Positions 40,240 through 49,999 of a DNA stretch of 49,999 nucleotides are shown in pieces; within the stretch, counting starts at the first letter, position 1; each line of letters begins with the position of its first letter. Source of the DNA: Chara braunii (taxonomy: Eukaryota; Streptophyta; Charophyceae; Charales; Characeae); the NCBI GenBank assembly GCA_003427395.1, contig BFEA01000569.1:85368-135366 (forward strand). The letters run 5' to 3'. Position numbers and translations under genes: made by a program. Below the pieces are notes generated by a model. The model was not told the DNA's origin, searched no databases, and worked only from the letters and a program-made list of their open reading frames with translations.

Positions 40240-43200
40240 CTATGTCAGCTAGTGAATCTAGTGAATCTGATACTTTAACATAGAAGTTAGAAGTTGGGAT
40301 AGTGAACGATTTGAGGGAGGTGTCTGTGTATGCTAGATTCTTCCTTCAGTTTACATATTCGAGACATTCTTTCATATAACCTCTTGTGTCGACTCGAGTA
40401 ATTAGGAAAGTAACGACTGCGTTGACATTCTTAAAATTCTCAAAAGGGGTAAATGAGGGTTAGATATGTGAGTCACTATTCTTTAGCTACTGTAGACTGA
40501 CTTGGTCAACCTTACTTCTGCACCGCTTTCTTTTCCTATATCTCTTTAGTTATATATAAGTTGTAAAGTCATGACGAAATGTGATTCCTTGTCTGATTGA
40601 GTTACCTATTCAATGCATTGATTACCACCTTACAAGGTAGAGAACCATCTACATCCTTGGTTCGTGTTGGTAGTGGGAGCAAGGAGATAACTTGTATAAT
40701 GTAAAGTTCACAGGTCCTAATGCATAAGTCTCAGGATCGTTACGAATAGCTTTACAATCAAGGTCATATCTCAATCTTGCCTAGGAGCTAGTTCTCCTGT
40801 ACAATAAGGAATGCTTTGTTATACGATCATTCTATATGGATTGTGTGAGGCTCATTTCGAACCCCTTACTATCTTACCCGTACATAGTTACAGTCTAGCA
40901 TGACTCGTATCGTTATTTCTTTAATCACATGGTCATACGCTTACAAATAAATATTCATTTGCCGTACCACTTAAGACACTCTCATTTGTCGTAGCGCCTA
41001 AGGCACTCTCATTGCCTAGACAGAGTTTTATTTCCTATCCCACCATATAAGGAAATCATGTAAGAGGCAACCATAGTTGGGTTCAGGAGTTGCTTTCCTG
41101 AACTAACAAAACTTGAGTGCTTATTCTAATAAGACTTCAATCTCTAATCCAGACTATTGTCGAAGAAATATTAAATCAGATCAACTTAGGGAAGGTTCCT
41201 CATACCAGACTCTTCTATATCTCTTCATTGTAGTACTTATTTTGAATGACGAGGAAAATTTCCACCAAAGTAAGGAAAAAAAAGTGATGTGTACTGTTAA
41301 TTCTCTTTTGAAGTTGAATAGCGTGCGTAAATATCAAATAGGCATTTTAGGTCCTGGAAAAATATATAGGTGTTAGACTACCTACTTGAGGACTATATGC
41401 GTTGCAAAATTATTCGTCATATAGTCTGAGTACATGATGTAAATAAACTAACCCTATTAGTCATTGCTTACATGGTTTAACTAGATCGTCAAATTCTTGG
41501 AATTATATGATATAGATCCTAATAATAGACTTAGTATCTCAACGGTTGCCTAATTTTTGAGGTTGTATCGTGTAACATCTGTGTGTTATATGCATTTAAA
41601 TGGCAGTGAGCGGTTGTATATTAGGTTTTATCAAAGTACAAAGGGTTCTTGGTATTCAACATACATTTTCGATAGGCGAGCTTGAGGTATACAGGACGTT
41701 GTAGCCTTTGAAACCCGGTTATAGTCATTTTTGTATGGAACAAAGAAAGTTATACCATGCTTGGTTGTCGTGACAATTATGAGCTGACTATTTACTAAAA
41801 GATCTGATTAGGATATTATGCTAATGTGGTATAAAATGTGATTGATGAGGTTGCTTATTGGAAGTATAATTTAAAGAAATGTGGGATATAAATTAGTTCA
41901 TCAACCACTTAGTGACCAGCTAATAATTAGAGACAAATAATATAGTAAAAGGTCATCTACGTGAAAAATACATGTCCGTTTGAGGGTGTATATGATAGGG
42001 TATGATAATGGTATAGCTTTAGGAATCATTGCATAGGGAATCTATTTATCTTATTGTTGAAGCCATATAAACAAACTCGGAATTTTTGGTTACTCAATAA
42101 AATCAGAGTATGAGAGTGTCCACTTGAGGGTTATCCAACTCCTCGAAATTACAGTACTATATAAATATTGATAAAACTACTTATTCCCACTATGGGCAAT
42201 GTGTATGACTTGGTATGACTGAATGTATGTGAGAATGAATGATACATGTTTTAAGTGATGTATCATTATATGTCTTATTTTGGTTGAGTGAAGTTGTAAC
42301 TTATTATGAATATATATTTATTAATTGCTTGGTGATTGTTTGTGTCTGTCTGGATGTGTTTATGAATTGCTCTCCTCAATAAGGGTAAGAAAGTTGTATG
42401 AAATCCACGTTCGGCATGAGACCGAAGGTGAATAGAGTGACCAACTCTTGAAGAGAAGAAATTCTTTCAAAGGAGGTCAGCATACAGAGTCTGTCCTTTG
42501 AGGAATTGCAACGTTGATTGATACATTTGCCTGATAGACTTGAAGAGGGTATAGTTAAGTCCTGTAGGCGGTAATGAGACTCGTTAGGAGAGCAATTCAC
42601 AGTGAAGTCAAAACGACAACAATAATGATGACATAAGATATACTACTCTTGCAGGCTCAACAGGGGTATATTGTGTCGATGGGTGCTGTAATCCAATCAA
42701 AGGATAACATCTCAGATCCCGAGCCTCGCTTCTAAGACTGAGCCTCACCATATCTCCATCCGATTTCAGTGCTTGTACCTAGTTGATCTCATCGAGCGCA
42801 GTTAGACGACCCCATTCACACCCGTCTAAAGACTGGTTGGTAAGACCATACCTTTTCAGAGTGTGGTGGACCCTCATAGCATGAACCCCGCTTGGGCTAC
42901 CACTCCAAGCGTGCCCAGACTAAGTGGTAGTCATCCCACTCACCGTTAGAGTTCAATCAAGGCCTTGAACACCTTCCTCCCTTTCGACGATAGTGTAGTC
43001 ATCTCTCCTGTATAAGGAAAAATTACAATACCTCACTATGGACCAGGAACACCGTGACAGGGGGAAAACCCCACGTACAGTAACAAGTTGCATGTGACAT
43101 GTTTCGTCGATGGTGATATCGATCAGGATGGTGAAATGTGATTCGATTTTTGATGATTGTCGTCTACAGGGTTTAATCCCTTTGAACAACTTCAGCTTAA

Positions 43201-44100
43201 TACTCAGATCTGACTATTATGCGACATTCGTGCAATGTATTATTGGAGGCGAAGCCTCAAGAGTCTGTATGACGGCGACCTAAATTGAGTTTTGAATCTT
43301 GAAATTATTTTTGGCAGACACGATAAGTGTCCTGCTTGCAAAGACATCAAAGGTATGTCTTGAAAAATCGCTGCTCATTACTCTATGGGGTTAGTCTGAG
43401 ATAAGTTTGTGAGATCCAAACGAGGAACTCACTCGAAGATGTCGATGTTTTGAGAGATAACTTTGCATCAATGGTAACGTGGAAGCCAACATTTTCATGA
43501 AATAATTTTTTTGGTATATTTTGAAAGATCCCTGAGACGTGTGTCTGACCGAGCTGTGATCGAGACTTGGAGGACACGATCCCTAAGTGGCAACGTAACG
43601 ATGGTCCTTGTTCATCCACTGAGTGGCAACCTGACAAGGATTAAAATATTTTTGATCATGATTTTTTTGGTATATATTAAATTGAACATCGTTCATCCAC
43701 TTCAGGAGGTCAGTCTGAGGGACTGAATTACCAAGCCCGTGGTGGAAAATTGACATCGTTGGGACGTAACTCCCAGCGTGGGCTGCTGACGAAGTATAAC
43801 CAGGAAGCGGACCTTCTGATTTTCGCCAGGAGTTGAAACCTGTGGGGTGACCACCCTGATGAAGGAATCAACTCATGTAGTTATCAGAGGGATCGAATGT
43901 AGTCTTTGAAATATATGTGAAAATTTTGATGATAGGACTTACCCGTCATAACGCAACCAATATGGGGACTACCGTTAATATAACAAACACGGTAGGCCGC
44001 AGCTCTGGCCTGATCAGCAGGACTGTGGTGGGTCAAGATGGAGACTGCTTGTCCTCCTGTATTAGGCTTCGGGCAGGACAACTGGCAACTTTGGACACTG
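40240..44100. other. A+T-rich DNA without recognisable genes
   Basis: No frame is longer than about 87 codons and none shows gag, protease, reverse transcriptase, integrase or other motifs. If it is the interior of the element that starts at the primer-binding site, it is too decayed to read. No satellites or SINE boxes are evident. The 42.66-43.0 kb part is less A+T-rich and slightly more gene-like in composition, but has no motif. Confidence 0.4.
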
Positions 44101-45160
44101 TAGCACGGATCAAGTATCCCTACTTCATGTCATTGAATTTATTTTGTAATTTGGGAGACCCGGGTTAAAATCCCGACAGTTATAGTGAAAAGTGAGGTGA
44201 CGATGTCAATCCTGAACCACACTTTCAGGGAATCGGATTTGACTATCCACTTATCAAAGATGCGCCTTATTTTGGAAAATGGACTTACCTTCTCTTCCAA
44301 GGAGAAAGAAAGGTCCATGTATTGTTTTGTATTGTATCATCTGTCCAGTGATGTTATTGATCAAGTCATATTTTATCAGTTGATTTGATTATGGGAAACG
44401 ATCAAAAGGGGAATTGTATGAACAATCGTGATAAACGTCCCTAGCGACGAGGATGTCGCTTAATAGGTTTTGGGAATACTGTCGGACCGAATACCCTTAC
44501 AAGGGTATTTGGCCATGCTTTTGCATTCGACATAATGACGATGTCGGCTATCATGACGGAGCCAGTCTGAATGAGAAAGGTGTACGCGCTTTGGCATGAC
44601 ACTTGAAACAATTTCCTCGGCCATTGAGGCCGGGGCGAATCATTGAGAGAAAATTTCGAGAGTTTGTGCGCGCGTTGTTGTGGCGCACACTGTGATGGTT
44701 AGGATTAGTAGAAATACCCTCCGACTGAAAAGGTCGAGGGGTTGGTTGGGTTAATACTGTGTCGGGTAGATTTACGACGCACAGTGAGGCTTGGGCGGGT
44801 ACCTGTCTACGTACCGGTACTAACCCTCTAAAAATGCTAACTCTTGTCTTCATCTGCTCAGCGGCCGGTTCCCTATACACCTACCACTACTTGGGTGATA
44901 CCGGCGGACCTGCCACTTGAGTATTTTCCCTGCCACGACCCTCAATATCGCGGCCACGGCTAAGTACCGGCCCTTCGGGCCTTCCGATCAACAACGTGCC
45001 CTCGCGGGTCACACACACTCTCAAGCCGACAACCGCTCAGGCAAGCATGCGAACCACCAAGTATGCACACACAAAAACTTGGAACTAGGCTTGGGCCATT
45101 GGTTGGGCTAAGCCCCGCTCCTGTACATATACGAGCGTTGCTCCACTTCAAGTCGAAGTA
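44100..45160. other. Gene-free region with one T-arm-like word
   Basis: GGGAGACCCGGGTTAAAATCCCGACAG (44153-44179) resembles a tRNA T arm with a decayed B box. No A box is clear upstream. GTGCGCGCGTTGTTGTGGCGCACAC (44666-44690) is a near hairpin (GTGCGC/GCGCAC). No coding sense is found. Confidence 0.3.
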
Positions 45161-45164
45161 GGAG

Positions 45165-45250
45165 CTCGCTTAGTAGGTTTCAAGGCAGACTGCCAAACTG
45201 GAGACACATGGATCGAATCTACCCCGACCCGAGCTAACTCCTTTTTTTTG
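45165..45250 (+). repeat. tRNA-derived SINE-like unit with Pol III terminator
   Basis: GCTCGCTTAGTAGGTTTCAAGGC (A-box region) is followed at tRNA spacing by GGATCGAATCTACC (B box, about 45210-45223). CGACCCGAGC pairs in part with the GAGCTCG start, and TTTTTTTT lies at 45242-45249. The layout is that of a Pol III unit. The acceptor stem is incomplete, so it is a SINE or tRNA pseudogene. Confidence 0.45.
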
Positions 45251-45259
45251 CTGTTGGGA

Positions 45260-45345
45260 GTTACACTTAACCCCGACCTCGTGCGTGGGAGACTTGAACC
45301 CGCGACCTTAGCATTAGAGTTAGTTGAAGTGGGCTAGTTAGTTGG
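45260..45345 (-). repeat. tRNA-derived SINE-like unit, opposite strand
   Basis: On the minus strand, GGTCGCGGGTTCAAGTCTCCCACGC contains a near-perfect B box (GGGTTCAAGTCTCCC, 45301-45287). CTAGCCCACTTCAACTAACTC (about 45337) lies where the A box belongs but fits it poorly. The 3' side ends in an A-rich word, complementary to the T run of the neighbouring unit, so the two units share a tail-to-tail junction. Confidence 0.45.
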
Positions 45346-45379
45346 AACCGACTGTAGTGGGGGCACGACACTTGGTAGT

Positions 45380-46330
45380 TTAGGGTGGTTAGTAGTTAGA
45401 TTTTTAGCTTTTGTTCTTCTCTTTTCTTTTCTTTCCTTTTCGTTTTGAATTTCTTATTTCTTATTTTATTCTTATTGAGTTAATTCTTTTTTCTTTTCCT
45501 TTCAGCGGGCACGGATCTCTCTTAACTTACCTTAGTGTATTTGCCCCAAATTTCGGGCAAGTTCGTTCTCGAAAAGAGATTGTAGATTCCGCCCCGATCT
45601 CGCTTGCCACGACACGGTGAAGATCGTTGCCGTGGAGAAAGTGGGTCATCGCGGGTAGGAGGGGACAAGCGAACACACGGGGAGCACCGAAGAGGTCGCG
45701 AGGTGGTAGCTGATGGAGAAACGCGCGGAGGAGCAAGACAGAGACGACCGCTCGGAAGAAGGAGGGCGCGAGGAAATAGAGCACGCAAGCAAGCGAGAAG
45801 GGGGATGGCTGTGCAGAAGAATGGAGACCGTGCGAAGAAAATGGCGAGGTAGCGACAAGTAAGGAAGAAAAAAGATTGCGCAAGAACGCAGGAGGAGGAG
45901 GTGCGCGAAGAGGAGGAAAATGACCGTGCGCAGAGAAGTAGTGTAGGGAGAAGAAGAAGAAGAAGAAGAAGAAGAAGAAGAAGAATAGGAAGAGGAAGAA
46001 GAAGAAGGAGAAGGAGAAAGGAAAAAGGGGGTGGTTGGCGCAAGTGGTCACGACCCCTCCGTCAGCTGCTGCTATATGTGAAGGTGGAGTTTGCATCCGC
46101 CTATGGCATTGTGAGGTCGGATCCGTCATCCGCCCGACGTTGGAATATGTGCTTGTGTCAGTCGTATCATCCGTGTTGCTGTCTTGATGTACTGCCGGTC
46201 ACAACGGATCAAGTTGGAAGGTGGGGAAACACCGACCTGTCGACTAACGACGGTGACGACGAAGAAACAACAGGTGAGTCTCCGACCTCGTGACTGACCA
46301 CGTGGTACTTGGAAAGATGGGATGAGCAAA
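45380..46330. other. T-rich, then CpG-rich basic-ORF DNA with (GAA)n
   Basis: 45410-45510 is T-rich (TTCTTTTCTTTT). From 45600 to 45900 the plus strand is rich in CG and GA words and keeps a very basic frame open (Arg, Gly, Lys), which I treat as composition. (GAA)n lies at 45949-45985 with imperfect continuation to 46030. Similar ATGGYCGNGCGA and GAAGAA words recur at 46.93-47.08 kb, so the block may be duplicated. Confidence 0.35.
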
Positions 46331-46491
46331 ATTAAAGGAAGCTAGTGCTAAAACACAGGAATATACACTACTACGTGTATGTGTATGAGTGTGGGCGTGT
46401 GTGTGTTCGCTATACACAACTCCACAGAGAAAGCCATGATTATGCCAGACTACTTTCGTCGGACTTTCACGGACTCGTTATTCATGCATGT

Positions 46492-46495
<4 letters not shown>

Positions 46496-46551
<56 letters not shown>
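46496..46551 (+). repeat. (GT)n(GA)n microsatellite
   Basis: About 12 GT units are followed by about 15 GA units. The compound GT-GA form is the same as at 12679-12878. Confidence 0.95.
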
Positions 46552-46554
<3 letters not shown>

Positions 46555-46591
46555 CTTACCTGGGCGCACGCGTGCTACACCAATGATGGGG

Positions 46592-46808
46592 GATAAATTG
46601 TTGTAATTATAAATCTTGAATGGGAAATGCCACTAAGCGCGAGTCATCAGATCGCGCTGATTACGACCCTGCCCGTTGTAAACACCGTATGTCGCTCCTA
46701 TCGATCGAATGGCCCGGTGAAGGGTCTGGATCGCGGTGATCCTGACGGTAACCACCGAGGATGCGATGAGAAGTTCATTAGACCTTACCTTTTAGAGGGA
46801 GATGAAGT
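46592..46808 (+). pseudogene. 18S rRNA 3'-domain pseudogene fragment
   Basis: The sequence follows the 3' end of nuclear small-subunit rRNA in order: AATTATAAATCTTGAATGGGAAATGCC, TAAGCGCGAGTCATCAGATC, GCGCTGATTACGACCCTGCC, GTCGCTCCTATCGATCGAAT, GGCCCGGTGAAGGGTCTGG, GATCGCGGTGAT and CCTTACCTTTTAGAGGGAGATGAAGT. The GG(T/C)CCGGTGAAG word after GAATGG is the green-plant type. Substitutions hit universally conserved sites, notably the TTGTACACACCGCCCGTC decoding-site word, which here reads GTTGTAAACACCGTATGTC. It stops before GTAACAAGG. It is a dead fragment, about 220 bp, not part of an rDNA unit: no ITS or 28S sequence follows. Confidence 0.85.
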
Positions 46809-46929
46809 GAGCCACACGCACGGGCCCTGGCAGGTGGTCACGAATGCAATGTGAAATGGTGCGGGTGCAAGCATCGAGGTGAGCGCAAATATGGAGGATG
46901 AAATAGTAACAAGGTCAAGCGAAGACAGA

Positions 46930-47076
46930 GGGGATGGTCGCACGAAGAAAAAAAAAGGAGATGGCCGCGCGAGGAAAGGAAGGTGGAACGCGAGGGGAAG
47001 AAGAAGATGAAAGGAAGGGGAAAAAAAAAAAAAAAAAAAAAAAAGGAGAAGAAGGAGAAGAAGAAGAAGAAGAAGC
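46930..47076 (+). repeat. A-rich and (GAA)n tract
   Basis: GAAGAAAAAAAAAGGAGATGGCCGCGCGAGG is followed by an A run of about 24 (47021-47044) and (GAA)n to 47076. Frames over it are poly-Lys/Glu artefacts. Confidence 0.8.
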
Positions 47077-47109
47077 AGGCAACCTTAGCAGGGCTGCGCT
47101 GCTGTGTGC

Positions 47110-47530
47110 TGGATAGGGTGCATGGCGATTCTTGGGTACGTGGCATCTGGGTGGAATCGAGGTTGTGAGTGATACGAGAGACATACCTGGTGCTTGAGGT
47201 GATCGACATTGGTCAAGATCTGCTCGTACTTCAGGAAAGTTGTTGTCGTTATCATTCGGCATTGTAGTCTAGGCTAGATAGGATCTGCTATCTGTAGTTT
47301 GGGCGTCGAGCGCCAGATAGGATATCAACATTGGTTCTTCGTTGATGATGATGATGTGACTATTCCATCATTATCAATTATGAGCTTTAGTGTGCTCTTA
47401 TTTAATGAAACTGTGATGCAATTCTGCTTTTGGTTCGAGGTCACGAGTATCTGGTCTCATGTGTATGATGCTGCTTGGTTTTTGAAGTTCGTCGTCCCTT
47501 GTTTTTTCTTGCATTTTATTATTGTTATTA

Positions 47531-47623
<93 letters not shown>

Positions 47624-48013
47624 GGTGTAGGGTGGTTCTGGGCGCAACTGACATCTGTGTGTTGGGGAATGAAGTTGTGAGTGAGGCGAGAGACATACCT
47701 GGTGGTGGAAGCGTGCGGCACTGGTCGCGGTTGTAGCCATCATTTGGCATTGTAGTCTAGTCCAGATAGGATCTGTCATTCGTAGTCTAGGTGTCGAGCG
47801 CCAGATAGGATATCAACATTGGTTCGTAATTGATGATGATGATGAGAATTTACCAGCATTGTCGATTTTGAGCTCTTGGTGTCTTCTTATTTGGTAAAAC
47901 TCGTGAATCAATTCTGTTGTTGGTTCGAGGTCATGACTATCTGGTCTTGTGTATATGATGTTGTTTGATTGCTGAAGTTTGCTATTACTCATCTTCCTTG
48001 CATTTTATTATTA

Positions 48014-48059
<46 letters not shown>

Positions 48060-48065
48060 CCTTAT
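47110..48065 (+). repeat. About 500-bp tandem duplication carrying (ATT)n
   Basis: Both units share CGAGAGACATACCTGGTG (47175 and 47687), GCATTGTAGTCTAG, TCGAGCGCCAGATAGGATATCAACATTGGTT, TTGATGATGATGATG, TTGGTTCGAGGTCA, TATCTGGTCT and CTTGCATTTTATTATT. Each ends in a long (ATT)n run (47516-47622 and 48006-48059). Unit spacing is 478-512 bp because of indels. The poly-Ile/Asn frames are repeat artefacts. Confidence 0.85.
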
Positions 48066-48285
48066 CCTACCCCTTAAGCAACATTGGCCGCGGGGGGAGA
48101 TCGATGGTCCGCTCCGCGCCGGACTTGGGGGTGAAGTTTTGCTGCGGGCCGGCGGATGGAGGCGATCGAGGGCGGGAGGGTGGGCAGAGTGGCGCGTGTA
48201 CCAAAATGTTAACAGCGCGCCAGATGTGGCGGCAGACGTCGAGGCGAGGGAATATCTCGAAGCGCCCGTCGTCGATAAGAGCGCG

Positions 48286-48560
48286 TCCTTTCGTTTTTTT
48301 TTTTTTTTTTTTTGAATTAATTTTCAGTTCCTTTTTTTTCTTTTCCCTTTTTTCGTCGTCGGTTGGTTCCTATTTTCTTTGTATTTCTTTTTCCGTTGTA
48401 ATCTTCTGTCGTGTTCCGACGCATTCCTCTGATTCTTCTATCGTCAAACCTCCCTTTTTTTAATTTCCCCCTTTTTCCGTATTCCTCAGTCGTGTTGCCC
48501 CTCCTTTTCAATTGGCGACGACAAAAGGAAGGAGGCCCGGCCGGCGGCACCCACCCACCC
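48286..48560. other. Gene-free T-rich stretch
   Basis: A T run at 48295-48314 leads into T/C-rich DNA. CACCCACCCACCCACACACG (about 48550) is a C-rich simple run. No gene is evident. Confidence 0.5.
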
Positions 48561-48599
48561 ACACACGCACCCACCCACACACATGTTAGTATTAGTATA

Positions 48600-48735
48600 T
48601 ATATATATATATTAGTATTAGTATATACAGTATTTGAAGTTCGTTCACAATGGTTGGGTTGGGGTTTGAACCCACACATAGATTTTGAAATACCCAATTG
48701 CTCGATGCTATAACCACTATGGTGGACTGAGTCCC
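48600..48735 (-). repeat. tRNA-derived SINE with simple-repeat tail
   Basis: On the minus strand, TAGTGGTTATAGCATCGAGC (A box, 48719-48700) is followed 24 nt later by GTGGGTTCAAACCCC (B box, 48675-48661), and GGACTCAGTCCACCA precedes it. The unit then runs into an (ATACTA)n/(AT)n tail (about 48590-48628). Both boxes are close to the Pol III consensus, the best of the tRNA-like units in the window. The acceptor stem does not close, so it is a SINE. Confidence 0.6.
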
Positions 48736-48867
48736 TGTCTGTTTTTGGGGACTGCTGTCTCTTGAAGTGTATCCGACCTCAGGCTGCTGACACGTCAGGA
48801 TGTGCCTGTGTGTCCGAACCCTAACGTCGCGCAGGCGGGTCCAGACCAAACATTTTCAAGCGTGAAG

Positions 48868-49255
48868 TTTGAGGATTTTTCACGCTCAGAACAATTGGCA
48901 AAAAAGTCTGAAAATTTGATATCCTGTAGATTAGGCCGTGATCTTTCTAGGAAAAATATCAGGAAAAAAAAAAAAAAAAAAAATGGTGAAGTAAATGCCG
49001 CACTGTTTTGTCACATTTTCTATTTTAGCTACTCTACCACGTATGGGCCAATGGGAAAAGAAACCCAACGTTCGCGCTTTTTCGCAATCAGATGGATAAC
49101 CCAACAACTCTGAAACTTTGAGGGTCTATAGATTTGGTCGTCATCTTTACAGGAAAAATATTAAAAAAATAAATAAATATATATATATATTTCAACCGCG
49201 AAATAAATCGTGGGGGTAATTCAATGCAAATTTTGAATTTCGCCACTCTGCCAGC
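48868..49255 (+). repeat. About 200-bp tandem duplication
   Basis: TCTGAAAATTTGATATCCTGTAGATTAGGCCGTGATCTTTCTAGGAAAAATAT-type order at 48907-48960 recurs at 49109-49160 (TCTGAAACTTTGAGGGTCTATAGATTTGGTCGTCATCTTTACAGG). Both are followed by A-rich or AT runs and by a (C/T)ACTCT(A/G)CC word. The copies are about 70% alike. No gene is evident. Confidence 0.7.
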
Positions 49256-49319
49256 TCCCCCCACTGTACTACCGGTAGCCCTCATGGACCTGTGGTCCTG
49301 TGCTACCAGTTCCCCCTAT

Positions 49320-49660
49320 TTTTTTTTATTTTTTTTTAAAAGGGCGGCAGTCTTTAGATATACCACAGGTGACAAAGGGGCTGGAGGGAGATCTCACTAA
49401 CGACGTATGTGGAGTGGAAAGACGGTTGCGGGACCGACTAACAACGCGTAAAACGGTGTGTGGCGCCCGTTTTCCATTTAAAAACATAAAAAAAAAACCG
49501 TTTTTTTTTTTTCTTTTCGGAATTGCAAAGTATTGCAAAGTAAAGAACCCGCCAGCAAAATCCCTGCGTTACTCTGACGGCCTCATCATAACAGTGGAGT
49601 AGCGGCAGCACACTTCACGGACAAGTCAATCACGAAATAAAAATGCAAAAAAATAAAATA
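49320..49660. other. Gene-free end region with T/A runs
   Basis: A T run occurs at 49319-49338 and an A/T run at 49488-49514, where AAAAAAAAACCGTTTTTTTTTT is almost self-complementary. Frames are short and unremarkable. Confidence 0.4.
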
Positions 49661-49664
49661 CAAA

Positions 49665-49830
49665 ATGACTGTGTTATGGAAAGTTGCGGCCTCCACTTTT
49701 CCCGCCATTTTGCAGGGAAAACCACCTTCGGCCTGACGACGAACACCCCAAGACAAAAAATAAAAATAAAAAAAATTGGACTGTGTTCTGGAAAGTGGCG
49801 GTCGTTACTTTCTTTTTTGTTTTTTCTGCT
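49665..49830 (+). repeat. 118-bp spaced repeat pair
   Basis: GACTGTGTTATGGAAAGTTGCGGCC (49668) recurs as GACTGTGTTCTGGAAAGTGGCGGTC (about 49779). An A-rich segment separates them. A (CA)n run lies at 49938-49958. Confidence 0.65.
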
Positions 49831-49999
49831 TTTTGTTTCGTGTCGTTTTGCTGTTTCCTTTTGTTTTGCCCTGGCGTTTTTGGCGGGCGGCATGCGCAAA
49901 AAGAAAAAGTTGGAGGGCCTGCCTCCCCCCGCCCGCCTGCACACACACACACACACACGCCCGCCCACCCACCCATTCATTTGATTCGCTCCTCTTTTT

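Noticed and set aside
43108-43141. CTGATCGA...ATCGACGAAAC on the minus strand, resembling a second hammerhead
   Set aside because: The core has an extra base (CTGA-TC-GA), stem II does not start from the right positions and no matching stem III arm is found upstream.
43787-43815. CTGACGA followed by GGAAGC on the plus strand, another hammerhead-like word
   Set aside because: There is no stem II between the two words and no GAAA with a partner strand.
48661-48719. A/B-box unit considered as a functional tRNA gene
   Set aside because: The acceptor stem does not close, the anticodon arm is not formed and it runs into a simple-repeat tail; SINE is the better call.

Overview
This is eukaryotic, repeat-dominated DNA, most likely from a green plant or streptophyte alga. 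Four observations support that. A decayed 3' piece of nuclear 18S rRNA near 46.6-46.8 kb follows the green-plant version of the sequence. A retrotransposon primer-binding site near 39.82 kb fits the 3' end of plant tRNA-Asp, the primer type of many plant Ty3/gypsy elements. A LINE remnant carries a plant-type zf-RVT tail. A type III hammerhead ribozyme of the plant retrozyme kind lies near 21.35 kb. The scaffold gaps (N runs) fall inside repeats. I cannot name the species; a charophyte such as Chara is only a guess. No bacterial operon, phage gene or CRISPR array is visible.

Layout. 0-1.7 kb: purine-rich DNA, short GC-rich repeats, a CpG-rich promoter-like stretch and a cluster of RNA-type hairpins. 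2.1-8.4 kb: the only convincing coding signal, all on the minus strand. Two small paralogous proteins (84 and 86 codons) share a beta-helix-beta-like module. One of them is probably spliced to a further 242-codon exon. A possible distant relative lies at 7.8-8.4 kb. A 12-bp and a 13-bp minisatellite separate them. 8.6-22.7 kb: retroposon debris, including tRNA-related SINE-like units, a broken LINE, small tandem duplications, the hammerhead ribozyme and a possible gypsy protease remnant.

22.7-39.2 kb is one large, imperfect inverted repeat. The left arm (about 22.7-29.26 kb) and right arm (about 32.95-39.2 kb) carry the same modules in mirror order: a (GA)n tract, a 53-bp minisatellite, a single-copy linker, a 172-bp satellite, a (GAA)n tract and a closing segment. 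The left arm has also gained a 91-bp satellite, which itself carries a MITE with a clean insertion site. The 3.6-kb centre is made of diverged direct repeats with a recurring GTCCGAG...CTCGGAC dyad. The outer edge of the right arm leads into a retrotransposon primer-binding site, so the arms probably descend from long, satellite-bearing ends of LTR retroelements placed head to head, or from an inverted duplication of such an end.

40-45 kb: A+T-rich DNA with no recognisable gene. 45-50 kb: SINE-like units, GAA/GT/GA/ATT microsatellites, the 18S rRNA pseudogene and several tandem duplications. Apart from the 2-8 kb paralogues no genes can be seen working together. The main content is the life history of mobile and satellite DNA. 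The most notable single item is the hammerhead ribozyme; the most notable large structure is the satellite-bearing inverted repeat.
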